Shown: piece by piece, positions 31,898 to 40,797 of the stretch
Numbering within the stretch: the stretch's first letter is position 1
How the letters are laid out: each line of letters opens with the position of its first letter
Source of the DNA: JARRON01 sp037383845
GTDB taxonomy: Bacteria > Pseudomonadota > Gammaproteobacteria > Steroidobacterales > XN24
Assembly (NCBI GenBank): GCA_037383845.1
Contig: JARRON010000005.1
Location: 1-64,000 of the forward strand
Length of the DNA stretch: 64,000 nt
Direction: 5' to 3'
The notes under the pieces: generated by a model
The model's input: only the letters and a program-made list of their open reading frames with translations
Databases searched by the model: none
Told to the model about the DNA's origin: nothing
Position numbers and translations under genes: made by a program

Positions 31898-33790
31898 TTG
31901 GATTTCTTCGATCGCCAGGCCGACGCCAGGAGCCGCTCCAGGTGGCTGCTGGCGGGCTTTGCCGTCGCCACGACAGGCGTGGCCCTGGCCGTGGCTTTCG
32001 TGGTGGCGGTGCTGGCCCGGGCCTTCGCGGGCGACTACGCCGCAGTCGCCGAGGCCTCGCCCGACCGCTCCACCTTCGTGCTCTCGGCCATGGCCACGGC
32101 CGCCTTCATCGGGCTGGCCTCCCTATGGCGCCTGAAGGATCTCGGGCGCGGCGGCGGCGCCGTGGCCCGGGGGATGGGCGGCGAGCGGGTGGACGGCCTG
32201 GAGTCGGATCTCCTGAAGCGCAGGCTTCACAACGTGGTGGAGGAGATGGCGATCGCGGCGGGGGTCCCGGTGCCTGAGGTCTACGTTCTCGAGAACGAGC
32301 CGGGCATCAATGCTTTCGCCGCCGGCCTGTCGATACCGGACGCCGCCGTGGCCGTCACCCGCGGCAGTCTCGAACGGCTCGGCCGGGCCGAGCTCCAGGG
32401 AGTCATTGCCCACGAGTTCAGCCACATCCTCAACGGCGACATGCGCATGAACGCGCGCCTGATGGGCTACGTGTTCGGGCTGGTCGCGGTGAACACCGCC
32501 GGCCGGCTGATGCTCCAGGGGCTGGGCAGCGGCCGGGTGCGCTCCGGCAGCGGCCGGGGCGCCGGCGTGGTGGCCGCCCTGGCTTTCGCCGGCTTCGCCA
32601 TCATGCTGCTCGGGGCCATCGGCGTCTTCGCCGCGCGGATACTGCAGGCGGCCGTCTCCCGGCAGCGGGAAAGGCTCGCCGATGCCGCCGCCGTGCAGTT
32701 CACCCGAAATCCCGCAGGACTGGCCACCGCCCTGAAGCGCATGGCGGACTCCCCCCTGTCGTCCTATGTCCGCTCGGCGCGAAAGGAAGAGATCGGCCAC
32801 ATGCTCTTCGCGAGCGGCCGGCGCAGCCTGTCCGGCCTGCTGGCCACCCATCCGCCCCTGGCCGAACGCATCCGCGCCCTCGACCCGCGCTGGAAACCCT
32901 CGGATCCACCCCCGCCCCCGCCGCCCCCTGTCGCGCCCGAGCCGGAACCGTCCGCGGAGCCGACACCGGGCTCGCCCTGGCAGCATCTCGATCCCGCCGC
33001 GGCCGCCGCCCTGGTGGGGACCGTGGACCTGGCCGTGGCGGAGCGGGTGCTATCCATGGTCCCGGAACCGCTGCACCGGGCCATCCTGGAGCCCGAGGGG
33101 GCCGGGATCGCCGTCCTCGCGCTGCTGCTGGATCCGCGGGAGAGCATCCGCGGCAGCCAGCTGGCCCTGCTGGAAGCCCGCCTCGGCGCCCACGTGGCCG
33201 ACCGCGTCGCCCAGGCCGCCGGCCACCTTCACGAGGTTCCACCCGCCCTGCGCCTGGCGCTGCTGGACCTTTCCACGCCGGCCCTGCGGCGGCTTCCGGA
33301 GGCCCGTCGGGAGGACCTGGTCCACCTGGTGCAGCGGCTGGTGGAAATCGATGCGGTCATCACGCCCCGGGAAGCCGCCATCGCCGCCGCCGTGGAAGCC
33401 CGGCTGCTCGCTCCGTATGCCGGCAAGCCCCAGCCCCGGGCCGCCCTGGACCTGCTGGCCCTCTGCGCCAGGGTGGGCCACGACGACCAGGCCGCCGCCG
33501 CCGTGGCCTGGGAGCACGGCGTGGAGACGCTGAGGAAACGCGCCTTCCCCCTGCCTGAACCGGTACCCGCGTTCGAGCAGGTGGCGCCCTCGGCGGGAGC
33601 GCAGGCCGCCCGGCTGGCCATGTCCCTGGCGGAGATGGGCGAAGACCATCGTCGCGCCCTGCTCGAGGCGCTGGCCCGGGTGGCCTCCCACGACGGCGTG
33701 GTCGGCAGCCGGGAGCTGGCGGTGCTGCGGGTCGCCGCCTCGGTCATGAGCTGTCCCATGCCTCCGCTGGACGCGGGGGACGAGCGGTGA
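31898..33790 (+). CDS. M48-family (HtpX-like) zinc metalloprotease with long C-terminal extension
   Basis: 630 residues, about twice the size of HtpX. Two N-terminal helices (residues about 18-45 and 60-75) precede the protease core with HEFSHILNGDMRMNAR (HExxH), a further helix pair (about 190-250) and RQRERLADAAAVQFTRNPAG, which carries the third zinc ligand region. After a Pro-rich linker (PPPPPPPP, about 345) comes an Ala/Leu-rich helical domain of about 270 residues. It contains ITPREAAIAAAVEARL and VASHDGVVGSRELAVLRV, which resemble TerB-like repeats. The start is TTG at 31898, with no strong ribosome-binding site. It pairs with LemA upstream; the stop overlaps the next gene (GTGA). Confidence 0.85.
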   Translation: MDFFDRQADARSRSRWLLAGFAVATTGVALAVAFVVAVLARAFAGDYAAVAEASPDRSTFVLSAMATAAFIGLASLWRLKDLGRGGGAVARGMGGERVDGLESDLLKRRLHNVVEEMAIAAGVPVPEVYVLENEPGINAFAAGLSIPDAAVAVTRGSLERLGRAELQGVIAHEFSHILNGDMRMNARLMGYVFGLVAVNTAGRLMLQGLGSGRVRSGSGRGAGVVAALAFAGFAIMLLGAIGVFAARILQAAVSRQRERLADAAAVQFTRNPAGLATALKRMADSPLSSYVRSARKEEIGHMLFASGRRSLSGLLATHPPLAERIRALDPRWKPSDPPPPPPPPVAPEPEPSAEPTPGSPWQHLDPAAAAALVGTVDLAVAERVLSMVPEPLHRAILEPEGAGIAVLALLLDPRESIRGSQLALLEARLGAHVADRVAQAAGHLHEVPPALRLALLDLSTPALRRLPEARREDLVHLVQRLVEIDAVITPREAAIAAAVEARLLAPYAGKPQPRAALDLLALCARVGHDDQAAAAVAWEHGVETLRKRAFPLPEPVPAFEQVAPSAGAQAARLAMSLAEMGEDHRRALLEALARVASHDGVVGSRELAVLRVAASVMSCPMPPLDAGDER

Positions 33791-34416
33791 CGCCCCTGCG
33801 GGTTTCCATCCTGGTCTTTCCGGATGTCGAGGTACTGGACTTCGCCGGGCCCTTCGAGGTTTTTTCCGTCGCGCGGCTGGACGAGTCCCGGCGGCGGGAG
33901 CGGCCCTCGCCGTTTGACACCCGCCTGGTGGCCGCGAAGCCCGGGCCCGTAAAGGCCGTCGGCGGCCTGCAGGTCGTGGCCGACCACGGCCTGGAGGACG
34001 GGCCGCCGCCGGAGGTGCTGGTGGTCCCCGGCGGCACCGGCGCCAGGGCGGCCATGGAGGACGGCCGCCTGGTCTCCTGGATCAGCCGGACCGCCGCCAG
34101 CGCCAGGGTGGTGGCATCCGTTTGCACCGGCGCCCTGTTGCTGGGCCGGGCGGGGCTGCTGGAGGGCCGGCGCGCCACGACGCACTGGACAGCCCTGGAC
34201 GACATGGCGGAACTCTTCCCAGGCGTCCGTGTCGTGAAGAACTGTCGCGTCGTTGACGAAGGCGCGGTGGTGACCTCGGCGGGCATCGCCGCCGGCATCG
34301 ACATGGCCCTGACGCTGGTGGCGCGGTTCCACGGCGCCGGCGTGGCCGAGAGCGCGGCCCGTTACATGGAGTATCCCTGCCCGGCGCACCTGCGCCAGCG
34401 CGGCGAGCCGGACTGA
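33787..34416 (+). CDS. DJ-1/PfpI family protein (glutamine-amidotransferase-like)
   Basis: 209 residues. The N-terminus LRVSILVFPDVEVLDFAGPF, the middle LVVPGGTGARAAM and the nucleophile elbow VASVCTGALLLGRAGLLEGR (Cys113), followed by RRATTHWTALDD, match the DJ-1/PfpI family, closest to isonitrile hydratase and AraC-type N-terminal domains, but no DNA-binding domain is attached. GTG start overlaps the protease stop. The substrate is unknown. Confidence 0.85.
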   Translation: MTPLRVSILVFPDVEVLDFAGPFEVFSVARLDESRRRERPSPFDTRLVAAKPGPVKAVGGLQVVADHGLEDGPPPEVLVVPGGTGARAAMEDGRLVSWISRTAASARVVASVCTGALLLGRAGLLEGRRATTHWTALDDMAELFPGVRVVKNCRVVDEGAVVTSAGIAAGIDMALTLVARFHGAGVAESAARYMEYPCPAHLRQRGEPD

Positions 34417-34459
34417 TCCTGGCCGCCCGAAGAGAAGACACGCGAAAGCCCTGTAAGCC

Positions 34460-34810
34460 ATGTGGAGAACACTGCCTGTCGTCCTGAGCCTGGCGCTGCT
34501 GGGCGCCCATTACTTCCGCGCCGGGACCGGCTGGGCGATGGTGGCCTGCCTGGTCCTCGCCGCCCTGCTGTTCGTCCCCCGACCGTGGGCGGCCCGGGTG
34601 CTGCAGCTGGCCCTGGCCGCAGGAGCACTGGAGTGGATTCGCACCCTGGTGTTGCTGGCGGGCCAGCGGGCGGCCGCCGGCGAGCCGGCGGCGCGCCTCG
34701 CGGGCATCCTCGGGACGGTGGCGGCCCTCACCCTCGCCTCCGCGCTGGTCTTCCGGCACCCGCGACTCAGGCGCTATTACGGGCTGGCGGACGGGGCGGC
34801 AAATCGGTGA
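34460..34810 (+). CDS. Small integral membrane protein of unknown function
   Basis: 116 residues with about four hydrophobic segments (LPVVLSLALLGAHYF, WAMVACLVLAALLFV, VLQLALAAGALEWIRTLVLL, LAGILGTVAALTLASALVF) and an Arg-rich C-terminal end (FRHPRLRRYYG). The stop overlaps the start of the YbaN-like gene (GTGA), so the two are probably translated together. I do not recognise a family with confidence. Confidence 0.75.
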   Translation: MWRTLPVVLSLALLGAHYFRAGTGWAMVACLVLAALLFVPRPWAARVLQLALAAGALEWIRTLVLLAGQRAAAGEPAARLAGILGTVAALTLASALVFRHPRLRRYYGLADGAANR

Positions 34811-35241
34811 CGGATCCCGTAGATCGCCCGCCGCCGCGGTACCTGACAGCCGGCGGCTACCTTGACCGGACCGCCCGGGCGATGCTGCTGGCCGCGGGAC
34901 TGCTGTGCACCGTGCTGGGCGCGGCCGGCATCGTCATTCCCGGGCTCCCCACCACGCCCTTCCTGCTGCTGGCTGCATTCTGCTTCTCCCGCAGTTCGAA
35001 GCGGTTCCACCAGTGGCTCCTGGGGCACCGCTGGCTCGGACCCTACATTCGCAACTTCGAGGAAGGCCGGGGCATGACGCCCCGGGACAAGGCCGTGACC
35101 CTGGTCACCATGTGGCTCACCGTCGGGATTACCGTCGTGTTCTTTATCCCGGTGGACTGGGCCCGACTGACGATCGTGGCGATCTGCGGCACCGTCACGG
35201 TCTACCTGCTTCGGCTTCCCAGCCCGGAAACCGACGGCTGA
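34807..35241 (+). CDS. YbaN family (DUF454) inner-membrane protein
   Basis: 144 residues. The N-terminal helix pair contains LCTVLGAAGIVIPGLPTTPF and LLLAAFCFSRSSKRFHQWLL, then GHRWLGPYIRNFEEGRGM, the defining YbaN/DUF454 signature. Two more helices follow (VTLVTMWLTVGITVVFFIPV and RLTIVAICGTVTVYLL). Start GTG at 34807 overlaps the upstream stop. Function in the family is not established. Confidence 0.9.
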   Translation: MTDPVDRPPPRYLTAGGYLDRTARAMLLAAGLLCTVLGAAGIVIPGLPTTPFLLLAAFCFSRSSKRFHQWLLGHRWLGPYIRNFEEGRGMTPRDKAVTLVTMWLTVGITVVFFIPVDWARLTIVAICGTVTVYLLRLPSPETDG

Positions 35242-35253
35242 TCGTCCCCGGGA

Positions 35254-35811
35254 TCAGTCCGCCGGCCAGGTGATGGTGAAGGCGCCCCTGAGCTCGCCCA
35301 CCGAGAAGCCCCTCGCCTGGTCCTCCGGGTAACGGGCATCGATGACCTCTGTCACCGCGGGTGACAGCTGGCTTCCGTGGCAGGTCAGGCACAGCGGCTG
35401 GGTGACGATGGCCCGCATGTAGCGCACCCTGCCGTCGTCAAGCCGCATCACTTTCTCCGGGACCGTATCGCTGTCCCGGGACAGCTGGCGGGCGAACGCC
35501 TCGAGCACGGACCGCTCATCCGCATCCGGCGCATTTTCCGGGTTACGGACCTTAAGCGCCGTCCGTCCCACGTCGGCCCCGGACTCCTCCGACACGGCTT
35601 CAGCGATGGCCGGGGCCCGGGTATGGCAGACGTCGACGGCCGCGTTGGGCCCGTCCTCGGCCATCGCGCCGCCAAGGGCGGTTTTGAGCCGGCTACCGAA
35701 GTCCATGGCGATCTGCCGGCCCGCCGCCGCCGGGTCCTCCGGCGCCCCGGCCGCGACGACACCGGTCCAAAGGACCGCGGCGGAGACGATCAGGCGTAAC
35801 GCAATTCTCAT
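35254..35811 (-). CDS. Periplasmic monoheme DUF3365 (Tll0287-like) protein
   Basis: 185 residues with a signal peptide (MRIALRLIVSAAVLWTGVVA, cleavage after Ala). The body has AVDVCHTRAPAIAEAVSEES and one heme motif in QPLCLTCHGSQLSPAV. Tll0287-like DUF3365 domains are small heme- or signal-sensing PAS-like folds. The C-terminal ARGFSVGELRGAFTITWP is typical. It lies 39 bases downstream of the persulfide dioxygenase gene on the same strand and may share its control by the repressor at 36828, but a redox role is inferred. Confidence 0.85.
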   Translation of the reverse strand: MRIALRLIVSAAVLWTGVVAAGAPEDPAAAGRQIAMDFGSRLKTALGGAMAEDGPNAAVDVCHTRAPAIAEAVSEESGADVGRTALKVRNPENAPDADERSVLEAFARQLSRDSDTVPEKVMRLDDGRVRYMRAIVTQPLCLTCHGSQLSPAVTEVIDARYPEDQARGFSVGELRGAFTITWPAD

Positions 35812-35850
35812 AAGAACACTCCCTGGCCCCTGCGGGGCTCACCGGGCGGA

Positions 35851-36717
35851 CTAGAGCAGGTTCAGGGGAACCCGCAGGTAACTCGTGCCGTTGTCCTCGG
35901 GCTCCGGGAGCCGGCCGGCGCGGATGTTGACCTGGACCGAGGGGATGATCAGCGCCGGCATGGACAGTCCGGCATCCCGCTCGGTCCGCATGCGGACGAA
36001 CGCCTGCCGGTCGGTATCTCCGCGGAGATGGATGTTGCCCCGGCGCTGCTCGTCCACGCTCCACTCACAGCGGGGCTCCCTGCCCTCTGGCGGGTAGTCA
36101 TGGCACAGGAACAGGCGCGTGGCGCCGGGCAGCGCGTACAGCCGTGACACGGAGTCGAACAGCAGGCCCGCGTCTCCCCCCGGGAAGTCGCAGCGGGCGG
36201 AACCGAAATCCGGCGCGAACAGGGTGTCGCCGATGAACGCTGCGTCGCCCACCCGGTAGGTCACGCTGTCGCTGGTGTGCCCCGGGGTGTCCATGACGCG
36301 CACGGTGAGCCCGCCCACGTCGAAGGACTCCCCTTCGGAGAACAGGCGGTCGAACGGCCGGCCGTCCACCGGAAAATCCGCTCCCAGGTTGAAGATGTCG
36401 CGGAACGTGGCCTGCACCCTGCGGATGCCCAGGCCCGCGCCCACGGGGGCGCCGGTCTGCGTCCGCAGCCAGTCGGCGGCGGAGAGGTGGTCGGCGTGGG
36501 CATGGGTTTCCAGGATCCACGTCAGGCGAAGGCCTTCTTCGGCGATTACCGCCAGCAGCGCCTCCGCAGACTGCGTGCCCGTCCGGCCGGCGGCGGCGTC
36601 GTAGTCCCGGACGGGGTCGACGATGGCGGCGGCCCGGGTGGCCGGGTCCCAGAATACGTAGGAGAACGTGGAGGTGGGCTCGTGGTAAAGCGCGCGCACT
36701 TCCGGGCTGGAGGACAT
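35851..36717 (-). CDS. Persulfide dioxygenase-like metallo-beta-lactamase-fold hydrolase (ETHE1/Blh type)
   Basis: 288 residues. The metal motif is THAHADHLSAADWL (HxHxDH), with further ligands in MDTPGHTSDSVTYR, FIGDTLFAPDFGSARCDFPG and LFLCHDYPPEGREPRC. Together these match ETHE1-like enzymes that oxidise glutathione persulfide to sulfite. The N-terminus TSTFSYVFWDPATRAAAIVD is typical. The ATG at 36717 has AGGAGCAGGAAC immediately before. It is divergent from an ArsR-type repressor with the cysteine pattern of SqrR/BigR, the classical control of this enzyme type. Confidence 0.92.
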   Translation of the reverse strand: MSSSPEVRALYHEPTSTFSYVFWDPATRAAAIVDPVRDYDAAAGRTGTQSAEALLAVIAEEGLRLTWILETHAHADHLSAADWLRTQTGAPVGAGLGIRRVQATFRDIFNLGADFPVDGRPFDRLFSEGESFDVGGLTVRVMDTPGHTSDSVTYRVGDAAFIGDTLFAPDFGSARCDFPGGDAGLLFDSVSRLYALPGATRLFLCHDYPPEGREPRCEWSVDEQRRGNIHLRGDTDRQAFVRMRTERDAGLSMPALIIPSVQVNIRAGRLPEPEDNGTSYLRVPLNLL

Positions 36718-36781
36718 GTTCCTGCTCCTGGCGGGGAACGACGGGATGGCCCCGGGGCCGCCGTCATTCTATCGGTAAATG

Positions 36782-36828
36782 CTAATTTAGTAGAGCTTCC
36801 CCTCGTCTGTGCCCTGTATTAGTATTAG
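36782..36828. promoter_or_regulatory. AT-rich operator candidate between the persulfide dioxygenase and its regulator
   Basis: The only AT-rich patch in the region. It contains the palindrome CTAATTTAG (36782-36790) and tandem TATTAG TATTAG (36817-36828) reaching the regulator's start codon; CTAAT and ATTAG are inverted relative to each other. BigR/SqrR proteins bind AT-rich inverted repeats in such divergent gaps. Exact site boundaries cannot be fixed by eye. Confidence 0.5.
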
Positions 36829-37202
36829 TGGCCGTGGAAATGCAAGAACAAGACCACGAGAAGGGACCCGGGGCACCGGTCACGCCTTCCTGGGACGTGG
36901 ACCCGGAGGCCATGCGTGCCCACGCCTCCGAGGCGGTCCGCCTGCTGAAGGCGCTGGCCAACGAGTCGCGACTGATGGTTCTCTGCAGCCTGACCCACGG
37001 TGAACTGACCGTCGGCCAGATCAACGCGCTCATCCCCCTGAGCCAGTCAGCGCTGTCTCAGCACCTGGCGGTGCTGCGTCGGGACGGCCTGGTCCGCACG
37101 CGACGGGAAGCCCAGACCATCTACTACTCCCTCCTGGAAGGCCCGGCCTCGGAACTCCTGCAGATTCTCCACGATCTCTACTGCGGCAAGGCGCACTGCT
37201 AG
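36828..37202 (+). CDS. ArsR-family persulfide-responsive repressor, SqrR/BigR type
   Basis: 124-residue winged-helix protein: AVRLLKALANESRLMVLCSL, then LTVGQINALIPLSQSALSQH, LAVLRRDGLVRTRREAQTIY and YSLLEGPASELLQILHDLYC. Cys53 (in LMVLC) and Cys119 (in LYCGK) are 66 residues apart, the same spacing as the sensor pair in SqrR (41/107) and BigR (42/108). Persulfides join these into a tetrasulfide link and release DNA. A third Cys ends the protein. GTG at 36828 is the longest start; ATG at 36840 is an alternative. Divergent from the persulfide dioxygenase. Confidence 0.9.
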   Translation: MAVEMQEQDHEKGPGAPVTPSWDVDPEAMRAHASEAVRLLKALANESRLMVLCSLTHGELTVGQINALIPLSQSALSQHLAVLRRDGLVRTRREAQTIYYSLLEGPASELLQILHDLYCGKAHC

Positions 37203-37461
37203 ACCCCCGCTGAATCCGCCCCGCTCCCCCCGGGCGAACTGATTACCTGAGCACTTCCTGGCCAGACGGTCAGGTCCTGTACAAATTTCGCCGGGCGGGA
37301 ATGCTTCCCCGAGATTTACCGAGCACCGCGGCCTCCCTGGACCGCAGGGCCTGTCAGCGGAGACGCGCGACAGGATAAGCGGACTGCCGGAACAGCCCGG
37401 AATCCGTTTTGCCCCGGCCGGCGATGTACAGGTTGCGCACCATTTTTTCGGAGTTGTCAGC
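37203..37461 (+). other. 259-base region upstream of the lipid/light-response cluster
   Basis: No gene is seen. It should hold the promoter of the eight-gene cluster starting at 37462. A TGTACA palindrome (37278-37283) lies in the context GTCCTGTACAAATTT, the sort of short AT-containing site that stands out in this GC-rich sequence and could bind a MerR-type regulator such as the one at 38554. This is a weak suggestion. Confidence 0.35.
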
Positions 37462-38013
37462 ATGCGTCGCCACGTTTTCGTGATCAGCCTCATCGTCGCC
37501 CTGCCGGTCTTGTTTTTCGGTGCTGTGTCCTCTGCGGTGGCCGACGAGCCCCCGGCACCGGTGGCCGGCCTGGTGGAAGTGGGTCGGGGCGAGCTCAACT
37601 GGTTCGGTCTCGGCGTCTACGATGCGCACCTTTACACCACCTCCGGCCGCTTCGAGGGCCTGCAATCCGGGAGGATTGCGCTGGAGATCCGCTACGAGCG
37701 GGACATCTCTTCGGAGCAGCTGGTAGAGACCACCCGCAAGGAGTGGCGTCGTCTCGCCGGGTCCCTCCAGCTGAACGACCCGGCCCGCAAGGAAACCTGG
37801 CTGGAGGCCGTGGGCGCGATCTGGCCGGACGTCTCCGACGGCGACCGCATCATCACCGTGGTGGAACCCGATGGTCCGACCCGTTTCTTCGGCAATGCGG
37901 GCGCCCTGGGCGTGATAGACGATCCGGAGTTCGGTCCTGCGCTGCTGGGAATCTGGCTGCATCCCGAAACTCGCGTGGCGGATCTGCGCGCTGAGCTGAT
38001 CGGTTCGGAATGA
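37462..38013 (+). CDS. Periplasmic chalcone-isomerase-like protein
   Basis: 183 residues with a signal peptide (FVISLIVALPVLFFGAVSSA). The mature part GLVEVGRGELNWFGLGVYDA, then HLYTTSGRF, ALEIRYERDISSEQLVETTR and GPTRFFGNAGALGVIDDPEF, matches bacterial chalcone-isomerase-like proteins, which probably bind fatty acids rather than act on flavonoids. The ATG at 37462 follows CGGAG. First gene of a tightly coupled cluster; the stop overlaps the DUF3833 start by four bases. Confidence 0.85.
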   Translation: MRRHVFVISLIVALPVLFFGAVSSAVADEPPAPVAGLVEVGRGELNWFGLGVYDAHLYTTSGRFEGLQSGRIALEIRYERDISSEQLVETTRKEWRRLAGSLQLNDPARKETWLEAVGAIWPDVSDGDRIITVVEPDGPTRFFGNAGALGVIDDPEFGPALLGIWLHPETRVADLRAELIGSE

Positions 38014-38564
38014 GCGGCTCATCGATGTTCAGGATTTTCATCGCGGCCACCGTCATCGCCCTGGCCGGCTGCAGCGCCGCGCCGGTGGAGGACTATGCGG
38101 GCAACACGCCCCGTCTGGACCTGACCGAGTATTTCAACGGTCCGCTGACAGGCTGGGGCATCGTCCAGGACCGTAACGGCAACCTGTCGCGCAGCTTCCG
38201 GGTGGACATGGTGGGCCGCTGGGAAGGCGACCAGGGCGTCCTGGACGAGGATTTCTACTGGAGCGACGGCGAGTTTCAGGAACGGACCTGGCGCTTCAAC
38301 CGGGTGGACGAGCACACCTATACCGGTACCGCTGGCGACGTGGTCGGCGAGGCCACCGGCAAGGCCTACGGCAACGTCCTGCGCTGGAGCTACGTGCTGG
38401 AGCTCGACCTCGACGGAGACAAGGTCGAGGTCACCCTGGACGACTGGATGTACCTGGTGGAAGAGGACGTGCTCGTAAACCGGTCCCAGATCCGGAAGTT
38501 CGGCATTCACTTCGGTGACGTCATCATCTTCTTCCACAAGGGCGTGCCGCCCCGTGGCCGCTGA
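38010..38564 (+). CDS. DUF3833 family lipoprotein
   Basis: 184 residues. Signal peptide with lipobox ALAGC (Cys21). The body LDLTEYFNGPLTGWGIVQDR, then RDG-like GNLSRSFRVDMVGRW and FNRVDEHTYTGTAGDVVGEA, is the DUF3833 pattern. Members are regularly found with Cfa-like methyltransferases, DUF1365 and a MerR regulator, as here. Envelope location is clear from the lipobox; activity is unknown. The end overlaps the MerR gene by 11 bases. Confidence 0.88.
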   Translation: MSGSSMFRIFIAATVIALAGCSAAPVEDYAGNTPRLDLTEYFNGPLTGWGIVQDRNGNLSRSFRVDMVGRWEGDQGVLDEDFYWSDGEFQERTWRFNRVDEHTYTGTAGDVVGEATGKAYGNVLRWSYVLELDLDGDKVEVTLDDWMYLVEEDVLVNRSQIRKFGIHFGDVIIFFHKGVPPRGR

Positions 38565-39395
38565 AGCCACGGCGCCGGCCGGCTCTGCGAGCCGGTGGGC
38601 CGGCGCCGCTGACGCAGCCCAGGCCCTCTTTCCGATCCGCGTCGTCTCCCGCCTGACGGGCATCAACCCGGTCACCATCCGCGCCTGGGAACGACGCTAC
38701 GGGCTGGTCTGTCCCCAGCGCACCCCCGGCGGTCACCGGCTGTACAGCCGCGCCGACCTGGACAGGCTCCGGAGCGCAAGCCGGCTGATCTCTCAGGGCG
38801 TTCCCATCAGCCAGGCCGCCCGGCTGCTCAACGACGGCGCCGACGGTTCCGGCGCTGAGCAGGTGCTGGAACAGTTCACCGAGCGGCTCCGTGCCCTGGA
38901 CGAGCAGGGAATGACGGCCCTGTACGAGGCGCTGCGGGCCAGGTCGGACGGCGGCGCGGCCGCGGCCGGCCTGCTGGACCGCCTGCCGGGACTCGCATCG
39001 TCTCTCCCTGCCATGTCGCGGCGGGTTCTCGAATCCTGGCTGGCCATGACCCTGGGCGCCCGGCTCCAGGCCCGCCTGCCGTCTGAGTCGGGCACGCGGG
39101 TGCTGGTCTGTGGCTCCGACGACGGCGTCCACCACGCCTGGGCTCTGTCACTGGCCCTCCTGCTGGCGGATGCGGGGCTTCAGCCCATCGTCATCGGACC
39201 GGTGCCCGGCGAGGAGCTTGCCGCTCCAGGGTGCGCGGCGGTGGTGCTTTCCGGCGCCTGCGACGGCCTGTCAGCCGGAACGGTGCCACTGTTCTCCGGT
39301 CCCTGGGCAGCCGATGGCGGCACACCCCTCGCCGAGCACCTTCCGGCAGCCGCCCGGCAGGTGGTGGAGGCCCTGCGAAGCGCGGGGACGCCGCA

Positions 39396-39399
<4 letters not shown>
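38554..39399 (+). CDS. MerR-family regulator, LitR-like, with a degenerate B12-binding-type C-terminal domain
   Basis: 281 residues. The N-terminal MerR helix-turn-helix is clear: FPIRVVSRLTGINPVTIRAW, ERRYGLVCPQRTPGGHRLYS, DLDRLRSASRLISQGVPISQ. The C-terminal part has a helical segment (about 95-165) and a Rossmann-like part (RVLVCGSDDGVHHAWALSLA, then DAGLQPIVIG). This is the layout of LitR/CarH light sensors that use adenosylcobalamin, but the usual DxHxxG motif is not present; a His pair (VHH) sits near the expected position. GTG at 38554 overlaps the upstream gene. Probably controls this cluster; whether it senses light is unproven. Confidence 0.8.
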
Positions 39400-40339
<940 letters not shown>

Positions 40340-40343
<4 letters not shown>

Positions 40344-40768
40344 GCGGGACCAGCGCCGTGGTCAGGCGATTTCAGCAGCTTTTCCGCGAGCTGGGCAGCG
40401 ACAACCTCGAGCGGCTCGCCGGCGTATACGCCGACGAGATCGTTTTCGAGGACCCGCTTCACCGGGTGGAGGGCCTGGCGTCGCTGACCGACTATTTCGC
40501 CCGTATGTACGACGGCGTGGAAGCGATCGACTTCGACTTTCACGATGTCCTGGAGAACGAGGGCCAGGCCATGCTCACCTGGACCATGCGCATGACCCAC
40601 AAGCGCCTGCGTCCCGGCGAGGAGCTTGCCCTTCCCGGCGCCTCCCACATCCGCTACCGGTCAGACCGGGTGACCTGGCACCGGGACTACTTCGACGTGG
40701 GCGCCATGATCTACGAGCGCCTGCCCGTGCTCGGCGCCCTGGTCCGGGCCGTCCGGGCCCGGGTGTGA
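40340..40768 (+). CDS. NTF2-like / SnoaL-like protein
   Basis: 142 residues. VVRRFQQLFRELGSDNLERL, then AGVYADEIVFEDPLHRVEGL and LTDYFARMYDGVEAIDFDFH, is typical of the nuclear-transport-factor-2-like fold with a ligand pocket. The C-terminal RVTWHRDYFDVGAMIYERLP, then LGALVRAVRARV, is conserved in members from this cluster type. GTG overlaps the desaturase stop. Catalytic role unknown; probably acts on the same lipid substrate as its neighbours. Confidence 0.85.
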
Positions 40769-40797
40769 GCCTCATCATCGAGCAGGGAAGACACGCC

